The notes under the pieces were generated by a model. The model searched no databases. It saw only the letters and a program-made list of their open reading frames with translations, and had not been told where the DNA came from. Shown here piece after piece: positions 55,187 through 63,459 of a stretch of DNA of 64,000 nucleotides (positions are counted from its first letter, which is position 1; each line of letters begins with the position of its first letter). Origin of the DNA: Gp6-AA40 sp963742105 (GTDB lineage Bacteria > Acidobacteriota > Vicinamibacteria > Vicinamibacterales > UBA2999). The translations under genes and the position numbers were made by a program. Where the stretch lies: the NCBI GenBank assembly GCA_963742105.1, contig CAVUKN010000007.1, forward strand, positions 930,001 through 994,000. Reading direction: 5' to 3'.

Positions 55187-55642
55187 GTGGTCTGGATTCT
55201 CGCAGCTCTCGCCGCCGTCTGGTTTGTCCTGCTGCTTGCCGCGGCGTTGTTGCCCGTTCCACTGAGCGCGACGATCTACGCAATTGGCTCCCTGATCTGT
55301 CATCAGCGGCCGGAGCGTTCCTTCTGGCTTGCCGGTCAGCAGTTGCCGGTGTGTGCCCGGTGCATCGGCATTTACGCCGGAGTGGTCATTGGCGGGGCGA
55401 TCGCCCCCTTGCTGGGGCGAGTGGCTCGGCCACGCCTTCTGATCGTACTGGCGACGGTTCCGGCGCTGCTCTCACTGGCGGTCGAATGGACCGGAATGGG
55501 ACGGCCGTCGAACGTGCTGCGGGCCACGACCGGTGTCCTCGCCGGGAGCGTGATCGCGGCAGTCGTGCTGGCTACGCTACACTACGAGCGATGCGTGCGA
55601 CCGCAGCCGAACGTACCCAATCGACCAGCAACCCCTATCTGA
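55187..55642 (+). CDS. DUF2085 membrane protein
   Basis: 151 aa multi-span membrane protein. GTG 55187 (VVWILAALAAVWFVLLLAAA). The DUF2085 signatures are present: IGSLICHQRPERSFWLAGQQ and LPVCARCIGIYAGVVIGGAI (CHQ...PVCARCxGxYxG). About four hydrophobic segments. The conserved cysteines and histidine suggest metal or redox binding, but the family has no known function. The C-terminus overlaps the next gene (start 55591) by 52 bp in another frame. Confidence 0.85.
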   Translation: MVWILAALAAVWFVLLLAAALLPVPLSATIYAIGSLICHQRPERSFWLAGQQLPVCARCIGIYAGVVIGGAIAPLLGRVARPRLLIVLATVPALLSLAVEWTGMGRPSNVLRATTGVLAGSVIAAVVLATLHYERCVRPQPNVPNRPATPI

Positions 55643-55986
55643 TCTGTGCGGCGGCGTGGCTGATACCCGGGGCCGGGCACCTCTGGCTTGGCCGGCGTCA
55701 GAAGGGGCTCATCTTTCTGATCACCCTGACCGCCATGTTCGCCTTCGGGATCTGGATCGAAGGTCGGTTGTTTCCGTTCGACCTGACACAGCCGCTCGTG
55801 GCGCTGTCGGCGTTCGGGGACATCGGCATCGGGTTGCCGTATTTCGTGGCGAAAGCGATGAATGCGGGCGCCGGACGGGTTGTCGCGATTACCTACGAAT
55901 ACGGTAACGCGTTCATCATCGTCGCGGGCCTGTTGAACATGCTGACGGTGCTGGACGCCTTCGATATCGCACAGGGGCGCAAGTGA
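55591..55986 (+). CDS. Small membrane protein, DUF6677-like
   Basis: 131 aa membrane protein. N-terminus SNPYLICAAAWLIPGAGHLW, LGRRQKGLIFLITLTAMFAF is the TM2-like/DUF6677 pattern (AWLxPGxGHxxxGRxxKG). Further helices at LVALSAFGDIGIGLPYFVAK and EYGNAFIIVAGLLNMLTVLD, then AFDIAQGRK. The GTGA overlap with the next gene (stop 55984-55986, start 55983) suggests translational coupling. Role unknown. Confidence 0.82.
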   Translation: MRATAAERTQSTSNPYLICAAAWLIPGAGHLWLGRRQKGLIFLITLTAMFAFGIWIEGRLFPFDLTQPLVALSAFGDIGIGLPYFVAKAMNAGAGRVVAITYEYGNAFIIVAGLLNMLTVLDAFDIAQGRK

Positions 55987-56156
55987 CCACCCATCTCGGA
56001 CTGATGGCGGTGTTCTCGGTGTTCGTCTCCGTGGCGTTCGCGGCGCTGACACGGGAAGAGCCGGCCGATCAGCTCAGGTTCGGGGCTCGCCTGTTTGCCG
56101 GTTTCATGCTGGTCGGCATCGTCCTCGGTTGGCTCCTGTATCCGCTGCCGCTGTGA
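55983..56156 (+). CDS. 57 aa two-helix membrane protein
   Basis: A short frame from GTG 55983, overlapping the preceding stop by 4 bp (GTGA), to TGA 56154-56156. It encodes VTTHLGLMAVFSVFVSVAFA, then a charged loop ALTREEPADQLRFGAR and a second helix LFAGFMLVGIVLGWLLYPLP with final L. Tight coupling on both sides (next start at 56157) and the clean hairpin topology support a real gene. It probably acts with the DUF6677-like protein; function unknown. Confidence 0.72.
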   Translation: MTTHLGLMAVFSVFVSVAFAALTREEPADQLRFGARLFAGFMLVGIVLGWLLYPLPL

Positions 56157-56942
56157 GTGGCGATGTTTGACAACCTGCAGGTGGCGCGTGAGGGGCCCGT
56201 TGCCCTCGTCACGGTCAACCGTCCGCATGTCCTCAACGCACTCAATGAACGGACCCTGGTCGAGTTGGGTCAGACCGCCGAAGACCTGCGGAGCGATGTC
56301 GAGATTCGCGCGGTGATCATCACCGGTGCGGGGGAAAAGGCGTTTGTCGCCGGAGCCGACATCAGCGAGCTGGCGAGTCTGACGGCAGCACAGGCGCAGG
56401 AGCACGCCCTGCTCGGCCAGCGGGTGTTCGATGCCATCGAGCACATGGGCAAGCCGGTGATTGCGGCAGTCAACGGCTTCGCGCTGGGTGGCGGGTGCGA
56501 GCTGGCGATGGCGTGCACGCTGCGGATCGCCGCGGAGACGGCGCGGCTGGGTCAACCCGAGGTCAATCTGGGGATCCCGCCGGGGTTTGCCGGGACGCAG
56601 CGGCTCTCACGGCTGGTTGGAAAAGGCGTTGCGCTCGACCTGCTCCTGACCGGTCGTCACGTGTCCGCCGACGAAGCGCTGCGCATTGGCCTCGTCAACC
56701 GAGTGGTTGCTGTGGCCGATCTGCTGACGACCGCTCGCGTGCTTGCGAACGAGCTGGCGGCAAAGGCGCCGATCGCCGTCCGATACATCATCGACGCCGT
56801 CCATCGGGGCAGCGACGTGCCGTTTGCCGAAGGCGCCTACCTCGAAGCCTCGCTGTTTGGACTGGCCTTCTCGACTGCCGACATGCGCGAGGGAACCCGG
56901 GCGTTTCTCGACAAGCGGAAGCCCGCGTTCAAGGGAGAGTAG
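56157..56942 (+). CDS. Enoyl-CoA hydratase/isomerase
   Basis: About 260 aa crotonase-fold enzyme, probably hydrating enoyl-CoA in fatty acid or branched-chain breakdown. Starts at GTG 56157 (VAMFDNLQVAREGPVALVTV); ATG 56163 is an alternative. Oxyanion-hole region 1: GAGEKAFVAGADISELASL; region 2: KPVIAAVNGFALGGGCELAM, followed by TLRIAAETARLGQPEVNLGI and PPGFAGTQRLSRLVG. Catalytic glutamates are placed as in classical hydratases (GGGCELA and QPEVNLG). Ends FLDKRKPAFKGE. It begins right at the preceding stop codon. Confidence 0.92.
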   Translation: MAMFDNLQVAREGPVALVTVNRPHVLNALNERTLVELGQTAEDLRSDVEIRAVIITGAGEKAFVAGADISELASLTAAQAQEHALLGQRVFDAIEHMGKPVIAAVNGFALGGGCELAMACTLRIAAETARLGQPEVNLGIPPGFAGTQRLSRLVGKGVALDLLLTGRHVSADEALRIGLVNRVVAVADLLTTARVLANELAAKAPIAVRYIIDAVHRGSDVPFAEGAYLEASLFGLAFSTADMREGTRAFLDKRKPAFKGE

Positions 56943-56986
56943 CCCGTCCGCCTGCCACACTTTGGCGGCCAGGGCCACGTAGATAC

Positions 56987-57463
56987 ATGGAGATACAGGG
57001 GAGTCGCCACGCGGCGGGATGCCGGTTTGCCGTCGTGGTATCGCGCTTCAACGAAGAGATCACGGGGGGCCTTCTCGAGGGCGCACTCGACACGCTCGAG
57101 CAGGCGGAGGTGTCGAGCGACGACATCACCGTTGTGCGCGTGCCCGGCGCATTCGAGATTCCCCTGGCGGCGATGCGGCTGGCGGAAACGGGCCAGTTCG
57201 ATGCGGTGGTGACGATCGGTTGCCTGATCAAGGGCGATACGATGCATTTCGAATACATCGCGTCAGCGTGTTCGCAGGGGATCGTCCAGGCGTCAACGGC
57301 GACAGGCGTGCCGATCGCGTTCGGCGTGCTGACCACGTTGACGGAAGAGCAGGCGATGGCCCGATCGGAGCCGGGACCGGAGAACAAGGGACGCGAGGCC
57401 GCGTTGGCAGCCATCGAGATGGCGACGCTGCTGCAGCAGCTGGACCGGGAGATCGTCGAATGA
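56987..57463 (+). CDS. ribH: 6,7-dimethyl-8-ribityllumazine synthase
   Basis: 158 aa enzyme making lumazine, the last intermediate before riboflavin. Start MEIQGSRHAAGCRFAVVVSR at 56987. Motifs: RFNEEITGGLLEGALDTLEQ, VVRVPGAFEIPLAAMRLAET, VTIGCLIKGDTMHFEYIASA and IAFGVLTTLTEEQAMARSEP. The active-site histidine lies in GDTMHFEYI. It overlaps nusB, a common gene order (ribH-nusB) in many bacteria. Confidence 0.95.
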   Translation: MEIQGSRHAAGCRFAVVVSRFNEEITGGLLEGALDTLEQAEVSSDDITVVRVPGAFEIPLAAMRLAETGQFDAVVTIGCLIKGDTMHFEYIASACSQGIVQASTATGVPIAFGVLTTLTEEQAMARSEPGPENKGREAALAAIEMATLLQQLDREIVE

Positions 57464-57924
57464 TGGCGGAGACCGATCGCCGCGCATCAGGGCGGCCACC
57501 GACGGAGACGCGCCATCAGGCCCGTCAAGCGGCACTGCAGATGCTCTATCAATGGGAGGTCGGGCGGCTGTCGATGTACGAAGTCCGCCAGACGTTCTGG
57601 ACGCACGCAGATACCGGCCTGCAGTTGTCCGAGGAGCTGCGCGCATTCACTACCAGCCTCGCCGACGGCGTGGCCGGCTCGATTGCCGACATCGATCCGC
57701 TCATCACCGAGGCGGCGGAACACTGGCGCCTCGAACGGATGAACGTGATGGACCGGCTGATCCTGCGACTGGCCACCTACGAATTCCTGCACGAGGCGGA
57801 TACGCCCGGCAAGGTGATCATCAACGAGGCGCTGGAACTGGCGCGCACGTTCAGCGGAGACGATGCAGTGCGATTCATCAATGGCATCCTCGATGCCATC
57901 CGGAAGAAACTCGAACGGGAATGA
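57460..57924 (+). CDS. nusB: Transcription antitermination factor NusB
   Basis: 154 aa RNA-binding protein that acts with NusE (S10) at boxA sequences in rRNA transcription. N-terminal ETRHQARQAALQMLYQWEVG is the NusB signature. The helix bundle continues to LERMNVMDRLILRLATYEFL, then TPGKVIINEALELARTFSGD and DAVRFINGILDAIRKKL. ATG 57460 overlaps ribH by 4 bp (ATGA); ATG 57463 is possible. It overlaps lysS by 4 bp at its end, so ribH-nusB-lysS are probably one operon. Confidence 0.95.
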   Translation: MMAETDRRASGRPPTETRHQARQAALQMLYQWEVGRLSMYEVRQTFWTHADTGLQLSEELRAFTTSLADGVAGSIADIDPLITEAAEHWRLERMNVMDRLILRLATYEFLHEADTPGKVIINEALELARTFSGDDAVRFINGILDAIRKKLERE

Positions 57925-59552
57925 GTAACGACGATCGCAGGCCGGGCGCCGCCGAGGGCGGATCCAACCACAACGACCGCTCGCCGGGTCGCGACGCCGG
58001 CCGTGCCAGCGACCGCAGGGTGGGTTCCGGCGGAGCCGGACCCGCCGACCTTGCCACTGAATCCGATCAGATCATCCAGCGCCGCGCCAACCTCGAGGCC
58101 CTTCGCCATCTCGGGGTCGACGTGTATCCGCGCAGGTTCGACGCGAGCACGACCATCGACGCCGTCGTCGCGGAGCACGGAGCAAGAGCCGGCGAGGACC
58201 TGGAGGCGGCGCCGACTCGCGTCCGCGTCGCCGGACGGATTCTCGCGATCCGCAGCTTCGGGAAGGCGAATTTTCTGCAGCTGTCCGACGGTCGTTCACG
58301 CATCCAGGTGTATGTCCGGCAGGACTCGGTTCCGGAACTCGACTTCAAGACGTTCAAGCTGCTCGACCTCGGCGACTGGGTAGGAGTCGAAGGGCGGCTG
58401 TTTCGTACCAAGACGAACGAGTTCAGCATCTGGGCGTCGAGCCTTCAGTTCCTGGTGAAGTGCCTGGTCCCGTTGCCGGAGAAGTGGCATGGCCTCCAGG
58501 ACGTCGAGATCCGGTACCGGCAGCGCTACCTTGACCTGATCGTCAACCCGGAATCGCGCCGCGTTTTCGAAGTGCGCAGCCGCGTCGTGACCGCGATCCG
58601 CGAGTTCCTGATCGCGCGCGGGTTCCTGGAGGTCGAGACGCCGATGATGCAGCCGATCGCCGGCGGCGCGCTCGCGCGGCCGTTCGTCACGCATCACAAC
58701 GCGCTCGACCTGCGGCTCTACATGCGCATCGCGCCGGAGCTGTACCTGAAACGCTTGATCGCCGGCGGCATGGAACGCGTATTCGAGATCAACCGGAACT
58801 TCCGCAACGAGGGGATTTCGACGCAGCACAATCCCGAGTTCACGATGCTGGAGTTCTACTGGAGCTATGCGGACTACCTCGATCTGATGACGCTGACCGA
58901 GGCGATGCTGTCCGACGTGGCGCGCAAGGCGACGGGAAGCGATCAGGTGACCTTCGGGGACCATACTATTTCCCTCGCGGCGCCGTTCCGGCGCGTCTCT
59001 CTGCGCGAAGGGGCGCGGGCGGCGGCCTCGCGCACGCTCGGAGTCGATGTCGGCGAACGGGATTTGCGGGCTCGCGAGAGCGCTGCCGCCGTCGCGGCTC
59101 GACTCGGGATCCACGTCGAGCCGGCGATGGGCGCGGGCAAAATCGCCGCGGAGATCTTCGAGTCGCTGTGCGAGGACGACCTCGTGCAGCCGACCTTCGT
59201 CTTCGATTTCCCCACGGAAGTGTCGCCGCTCTCGAAACAGAAGGCCGATGATCCCGACACTGTCGAGCGCTTCGAGTTGTACATCGGCGGCTTCGAAGTG
59301 GCGAACGCCTTCAGTGAGCTGAACGACCCGGCGGAACAGCGGCGACGATTCGAGGCGCAGCTCGCCAGCCGCGCGGGCGGTGATGACGAGGCGCATGCGA
59401 TGGACGAGGACTATATCCGGGCCCTCGAGTATGGATTGCCGCCGACCGGAGGCGAGGGAATCGGGATCGACCGCCTGGTGATGCTGCTGACGAACAGCCC
59501 GTCCATCCGCGACGTCATCTTGTTCCCGTTGATGAGACCGAAATTGGATTGA
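57921..59552 (+). CDS. lysS: Lysyl-tRNA synthetase, class II
   Basis: 543 aa enzyme charging tRNA-Lys. An N-terminal extension of about 45 residues rich in Gly/Asp/Arg precedes the OB-fold anticodon domain (RVRVAGRILAIRSFGKANFL, VYVRQDSVPELDFKTFKLLD). The catalytic domain has class II motif 1 (RSRVVTAIREFLIARGFLEV, ETPMMQPIAGGALARPF), motif 2 (RVFEINRNFRNEGISTQHNP, EFTMLEFY) and motif 3 (GLPPTGGEGIGIDRLVMLLT). Start ATG 57921 overlaps nusB by 4 bp. The low-complexity extension is unusual and probably disordered. Confidence 0.96.
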   Translation: MSNDDRRPGAAEGGSNHNDRSPGRDAGRASDRRVGSGGAGPADLATESDQIIQRRANLEALRHLGVDVYPRRFDASTTIDAVVAEHGARAGEDLEAAPTRVRVAGRILAIRSFGKANFLQLSDGRSRIQVYVRQDSVPELDFKTFKLLDLGDWVGVEGRLFRTKTNEFSIWASSLQFLVKCLVPLPEKWHGLQDVEIRYRQRYLDLIVNPESRRVFEVRSRVVTAIREFLIARGFLEVETPMMQPIAGGALARPFVTHHNALDLRLYMRIAPELYLKRLIAGGMERVFEINRNFRNEGISTQHNPEFTMLEFYWSYADYLDLMTLTEAMLSDVARKATGSDQVTFGDHTISLAAPFRRVSLREGARAAASRTLGVDVGERDLRARESAAAVAARLGIHVEPAMGAGKIAAEIFESLCEDDLVQPTFVFDFPTEVSPLSKQKADDPDTVERFELYIGGFEVANAFSELNDPAEQRRRFEAQLASRAGGDDEAHAMDEDYIRALEYGLPPTGGEGIGIDRLVMLLTNSPSIRDVILFPLMRPKLD

Positions 59553-59553
59553 C

Positions 59554-59631
59554 GATTGACCAATGTGAATATCGACAGATTGAAATTCCCAGTCGTCAAA
59601 CGCAATTGGTCAATATCCACATTGGTCAATC
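59554..59631. repeat. ATTGACCAAT inverted repeat after lysS
   Basis: GATTGACCAATGTGAATAT (59554-59572) pairs with the CAATATCCACATTGGTCAAT arm (59611-59630). Related to the AATTGAC words at 6958-7130. It probably forms the end of the lysS transcript or separates it from lolC/E. Confidence 0.75.
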
Positions 59632-59643
59632 CTCAATCGATTC

Positions 59644-60867
59644 ATGCCGTTTGAACTGTTCGTCGCCATTCGCTATCTGCTCGCCAAGCGGAAGCAGGCG
59701 TTCATCTCGCTCATCTCGCTGATTTCCACGCTGGGCGTGGCGGTTGGCGTCATGGCGCTGATTGTGGCGCTGGCCCTGATGACCGGCGTGCAGGGAGAAC
59801 TGCGCGACCGCATCCTGGGCTCGATGGCGCACGTCTACGTGTGGCGCACTGGCGGCATCACCGATTACCACAAGGACGTCGAACGCCTGTTGCAATTCGA
59901 CGGCGTGGTAGGTGCCGCGCCTGCGCTCGAGGATCAGGCGGTCGTGATCAAGGGAGACACGACTGCGTTCATCAACCTCAAGGGGATCGACACTTCGCTC
60001 GAAGGCGGGGTGACCGATATCGCCGGGGCGATGCAGAAGGGGCGCGTCTCGGACTTGCATCCCGGCTCGGAGGACGAGTGGCCGGGCATCCTCATCGGCA
60101 AGGATCTGGCGGCCAAGCTCAAGGTGATGGTCGGCGATACCGTCAGCTTGATGACGCCGGAAGGCACCTTGACACCAGGCGGGATGATGCCGCGCCTTCG
60201 CACGGTCAGAGTCGCCGGAGTCTATTCGCTGGGTTTGTACGAGTTCGATTCCGGCTACGGATTCGTCTCGCTCGACTTCGCCGAGCGGGTGATGGGGAAG
60301 ACGGCACCGGACCGGATTCAGTTGAAGGTGGCGGACATGAACCGGGCGTCGGACATTGCCCACGCGATCCTGCAGGAGTCGCGGGGTGATTACATCACCG
60401 ACGACTGGACCAACATGAACAAGCAGCTCTTCTCGGCGTTGTCGACCGAGAAACTGGGGATGTCGATCGCCGTCGGCCTGATCGTCATGGTCGGTGCGCT
60501 CAATATCATCGCCTCGCTCATTCTCCTGGTCATGGAGAAGACGCGCGACATCGCCATCCTCAAGACCATGGGAACCTCCGCCGGCGTCGTCATGCGGATT
60601 TTCATGATGCAGGGGTTGATCATCGGCGTCGTCGGCACCGTCGCCGGAGCGATCGGCGGCATTGCGCTCTGCTGGGTGCTCGACACCTACAAGCTGATTC
60701 ACATCCCGCAGGACGTCTATCAGGTCTCGTACGTGCCGTTCGTCATCCTGCCGCGCGACTTCGTTGCCGTCGTGGCCGCCTCGATTACCATCGCGTTTCT
60801 CGCCACGATCTATCCCGCGCGTCAGGCGGCACGGCTCGACCCCGTGCAGGCGTTGAGGTTCGAGTGA
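59644..60867 (+). CDS. Lipoprotein-releasing ABC permease LolC/LolE
   Basis: 407 aa inner-membrane subunit of the LolCDE machine that extracts mature lipoproteins for transport to the outer membrane. Start MPFELFVAIRYLLAKRKQAF, then the first helix FISLISLISTLGVAVGVMAL. A large periplasmic domain (60-260) follows, then three C-terminal helices: SIAVGLIVMVGALNIIASLI, MQGLIIGVVGTVAGAIGGIA and FVAVVAASITIAFLATIYPA, ending ARQAARLDPVQALRFE, the FtsX-type coupling motif. Only one permease gene is present, so it probably works as a homodimer (LolF type). lolD follows. Confidence 0.92.
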   Translation: MPFELFVAIRYLLAKRKQAFISLISLISTLGVAVGVMALIVALALMTGVQGELRDRILGSMAHVYVWRTGGITDYHKDVERLLQFDGVVGAAPALEDQAVVIKGDTTAFINLKGIDTSLEGGVTDIAGAMQKGRVSDLHPGSEDEWPGILIGKDLAAKLKVMVGDTVSLMTPEGTLTPGGMMPRLRTVRVAGVYSLGLYEFDSGYGFVSLDFAERVMGKTAPDRIQLKVADMNRASDIAHAILQESRGDYITDDWTNMNKQLFSALSTEKLGMSIAVGLIVMVGALNIIASLILLVMEKTRDIAILKTMGTSAGVVMRIFMMQGLIIGVVGTVAGAIGGIALCWVLDTYKLIHIPQDVYQVSYVPFVILPRDFVAVVAASITIAFLATIYPARQAARLDPVQALRFE

Positions 60868-60975
60868 TCTCAACTCCCCCCGTCTCTCGCCCGACCAACT
60901 CTCAACTCCCAAGCGCGGTCAGCCAGCGCGAACAATTGGGAGTTGGGCGCGCGTTGGTCGTTGGGCGTTGGGAAT
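60868..60975. repeat. GTTGGGA/CAACTCC heptamer words in two orientations
   Basis: CAACTCCCCCC/CAACTCTCAACTCCC words (60870-60912) face GGGAGTTGGGC/GTTGGTC/GTTGGGC/GTTGGGA words (60938-60972). The arms can pair and lie between the two lol genes. Confidence 0.75.
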
Positions 60976-60982
60976 TTGCGTG

Positions 60983-61657
60983 ATGGCCTTCGTCCGTGTG
61001 GGCGCGTTGAACAAGCGCTACGTCGTCGGATCGCAGACGATTCACGTGTTGCGCGATCTCGAGCTCGAGGTCAGTCAGGGCGAGATGGTCGCGGTCGTCG
61101 GGGCGTCCGGCGTAGGCAAGAGCACGTTGCTCCATCTGCTCGGGGGGCTGGATCGGCCGGATACGGGCGCAGTCTCAGTCGGCGATCAGGACCTGACGGC
61201 GATGGCAGATGCCGCGCTCGTGGCGTTTCGCAATCGTAACGTCGGCTTCGTCTTCCAGTTTCATCACCTGCTGGCAGAATTCGACGCGCAGGAGAACGTC
61301 GAGATGCCGATGCGGATCGCGCGGGTGACGCCGGCGGAGACGCGAGCCCGGGCGCGCGACCTCCTCAAGCGCGTCGGCCTCGGCGAGCGACTCGTGCACA
61401 AGCCATCGATGCTCTCGGGCGGCGAACAGCAACGCGTCGCGGTCGCGCGGGCGCTGGTGATGAAGCCGGCGCTGCTGCTGGCCGATGAGCCGACGGGTGA
61501 TCTCGACGAACCCACGGCGGCCACGTTACACACCCTGCTGCGGGAAATGCACGCCGAGCACGGCCTGACCTCGATCATCGCGACGCACAACCCGCAGCTC
61601 GCCGCCGCCTGCGACCGGGTCCTGCGGCTGGAACACGGCCGCCTGACGGCGGTCTGA
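60983..61657 (+). CDS. lolD: Lipoprotein-releasing ABC ATPase LolD
   Basis: 224 aa ATP-binding subunit of LolCDE. Walker A VAVVGASGVGKSTLLHLLGG, Q-loop FVFQFHHLLAEFDAQENVEM (the LolD-typical FQFHHLLPEF-like motif), signature MLSGGEQQRVAVARALVMKP, Walker B LLLADEPTGDLD and the switch histidine in SIIATHNPQLAAACDRVLRL. ATG 60983 follows the heptamer repeat. With lnt at 23.5 kb and the lolC/E gene it forms the lipoprotein maturation and export set in this window. Confidence 0.95.
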   Translation: MAFVRVGALNKRYVVGSQTIHVLRDLELEVSQGEMVAVVGASGVGKSTLLHLLGGLDRPDTGAVSVGDQDLTAMADAALVAFRNRNVGFVFQFHHLLAEFDAQENVEMPMRIARVTPAETRARARDLLKRVGLGERLVHKPSMLSGGEQQRVAVARALVMKPALLLADEPTGDLDEPTAATLHTLLREMHAEHGLTSIIATHNPQLAAACDRVLRLEHGRLTAV

Positions 61658-61674
61658 CGAAGTCCGCCGCATGC

Positions 61675-61815
61675 GTTCACACTTCACAATTCTCACTTCT
61701 CAGTTCGTGTTCAGGTTCCATTCTTCTCTCGGGGCCATCGGGCCGAACTCAACGCCTATCATCGGCAGCAAGATCCGAACCTGAACACGAAGCGAGAAGC
61801 GAGAACCGAGAAGCG
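61675..61815. repeat. CACTTCT / AGAAGCG heptamers with perfect 14 bp inverted arms
   Basis: TCGTGTTCAGGTTC (61705-61718) pairs exactly with 61777-61790. Outside it lie TCACTTC-type units (61678-61703) and GCGAGAA/CCGAGAA/GCGTGAA units (61790-61817), again complementary. Lies between convergent lolD and dehydrogenase genes. Confidence 0.8.
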
Positions 61816-61825
61816 TGAACTGCAG

Positions 61826-62710
61826 CTATTCGAGGTTCGCCAGCTCCAGCGCGATGCGGCCCATGATCGAATTGTCCTGCTCGCCCCACCCGCGGGCCAT
61901 CGTGGCGTGTACGAGCTGCTGGACCAACGCGCTGACCGGCGCCGGGACGTCGTGCTCGGCGAGTGCGCCGATGACGTTCCGCATGTCCTTGGCGTAGAGA
62001 TGGGTCTTGAACCCGGGCTTGTGCGTGTTCTTGAGCACGCGCTCGCCGTGGACTTCGAGAACACGGCTCTGGGCGAAGCCGCCGAGCAGCGCTTCACGCA
62101 CCTTGGCGGCATCCACACCGGCCTTCATCGCCAGCGCGAAGGCTTCGGCCACCACGGCAAGCGTTCCGCCGATGACCATCTGGTTGCACAGCTTGCACAG
62201 TTGGCCGGCGCCCGCATCGCCGATGTGAACGACCTTCTCAGGGTTGCCCATGACGTCGAGGATCGGTTTGACCGCGTCGAACGCCGCCTTGTCTCCACCG
62301 ACCATGATCGAGAGCGTGCCGTTGATGGCGCCGATGTCGCCGCCGCTGACCGGCGCGTCGAGCATCGTCGCGCCGAGTTCCGCCGCCCGCTCGGCGAGCC
62401 GCCGCGCCACGCCCGGCAGGATGCTGCTGCAGTCGATGACGATCGTCCCTCGCTGCATCGCGCTGAAGACGCCATCAGGGCCCGCCAGCACCTGCTCGAC
62501 GTCGGGGGAGTCCGGCACCATGGTGATGATTCGGTTCGCCTGTCTGGCGACGTCGGCAGGCGAGGCCGCTCGTGTCGCCCCCGAAGCGACGAGATCGTCC
62601 ACCGGCCCCTGGCTGCGGCTGTGCGCAATCACCGGGTAGCCGGCTTTGAGAAGGTTCTTCGCCATCGGCCGGCCCATGAGACCCAGGCCGATGAATCCAA
62701 TCGTTTCCAT
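61826..62710 (-). CDS. 3-hydroxyisobutyrate dehydrogenase / tartronate semialdehyde reductase family
   Basis: 294 aa NAD(P)-dependent beta-hydroxyacid dehydrogenase. N-terminal Rossmann METIGFIGLGLMGRPMAKNL, with GLGxMGxPMAxNL; active-site region TMLDAPVSGGDIGAINGTLS and the catalytic lysine in AGAGQLCKLCNQMVIGGTLA. C-terminal helical domain HKPGFKTHLYAKDMRNVIGA, ends MGRIALELANLE. Members act on 3-hydroxyisobutyrate or tartronate semialdehyde; the substrate is not resolved. ATG 62710. The upstream gap carries heptamer repeats. Confidence 0.92.
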   Translation of the reverse strand: METIGFIGLGLMGRPMAKNLLKAGYPVIAHSRSQGPVDDLVASGATRAASPADVARQANRIITMVPDSPDVEQVLAGPDGVFSAMQRGTIVIDCSSILPGVARRLAERAAELGATMLDAPVSGGDIGAINGTLSIMVGGDKAAFDAVKPILDVMGNPEKVVHIGDAGAGQLCKLCNQMVIGGTLAVVAEAFALAMKAGVDAAKVREALLGGFAQSRVLEVHGERVLKNTHKPGFKTHLYAKDMRNVIGALAEHDVPAPVSALVQQLVHATMARGWGEQDNSIMGRIALELANLE

Positions 62711-62711
62711 A

Positions 62712-62885
62712 GAAGTTAGGTGGCAGCTCGTAGCCGGTAGCCAGTAGCTCGTAGCTGATAGAAGTTGTGAACGGCTACGCCTGTGAAATCGCGGCATCGT
62801 AACAGTGAAACTCGCTCGGGACACCTACCGGCCCCAGCCACCAGCCACCGGCGACCGGCTACGGGCTACCGGCTACCATCTACCC
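62712..62885. repeat. GGTAGCC / CTACCGG heptamer arrays, opposed
   Basis: GTAGCCGGTAGCCAGTAGCT words (62730-62758) are followed about 70 bp later by ACCAGCCACCGGCGACCGG and CTACGGGCTACCGGCTACC words (62836-62880), their reverse complement. It separates the divergent dehydrogenase and ABM genes. Same word class as at 30243-30318 and 43935-44062. Confidence 0.8.
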
Positions 62886-63188
62886 ATGCACATCGTCTCC
62901 ATCCAGGTCACGGTCAAGAAAGAGCTGCTCGACGAGTTCGAGCAGGCCATCCTGCACAACGCCCGGGAGTCGGTGGCTCGCGACAAGGGGTGTCTGAGGT
63001 TCGACGTGAGTCAGGCTGTGGACGACCCGACGGTCTGGCTATATCACGAGGTCTACGACGGCCCGGAGGCGCACGCGGCCCATCGCCAGTCCGAACATTT
63101 CCTCATGTACCAGGTAGTGGAACAGCGGGCGGTTGTCGATAAACGGGTCATCAGAGGTATCGGGAAGCACGTGACCTCGCTGGAGTGA
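62886..63188 (+). CDS. Antibiotic biosynthesis monooxygenase (ABM/YgiN-like) domain protein
   Basis: 100 aa ferredoxin-like dimeric protein. MHIVSIQVTVKKELLDEFEQ, AILHNARESVARDKGCLRFD, VSQAVDDPTVWLYHEVYDGP, EAHAAHRQSEHFLMYQVVEQ shows the ABM pattern: E..GCLRFDV, YHEVYD.PEAHxAHR.S.HF. YgiN acts as a quinol monooxygenase; other members are LsrG-like isomerases or heme-degrading enzymes. No cofactor site is expected. ATG 62886. It stands alone. Confidence 0.88.
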   Translation: MHIVSIQVTVKKELLDEFEQAILHNARESVARDKGCLRFDVSQAVDDPTVWLYHEVYDGPEAHAAHRQSEHFLMYQVVEQRAVVDKRVIRGIGKHVTSLE

Positions 63189-63384
63189 GCGCGAGGCAGC
63201 ACTGAGCAACGTCAGGACCGCGTGAGTCGTCGGCAAGGGCAGTTGCGTCTCAAGGATCAGGAATCGACCCCCGGGGTGCGGAGGGCCGTCGCGGGCGCTG
63301 GCGGAGGGCCGGCCGGCGAAGGCATCTGACCAAAGGGTGGGCCGAAACCTAACCAGGTGTGCGACTTAGGCGAGCGGCCGATGA

Positions 63385-63412
63385 TTGTATCGCCAGAGCT
63401 TTGCCTTATAAT
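63385..63412 (+). promoter_or_regulatory. Putative clpC promoter
   Basis: TTGTAT (63385-63390), 16 bp spacer, TATAAT (63407-63412), about 48 bp before the clpC ATG. The -10 is perfect and the -35 weaker. No CtsR-type direct repeat was found next to it. Confidence 0.6.
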
Positions 63413-63459
63413 GGCGACACAGAGGCTTCTCTCACCAACCTCTAACCCAGGCAGGCCGG

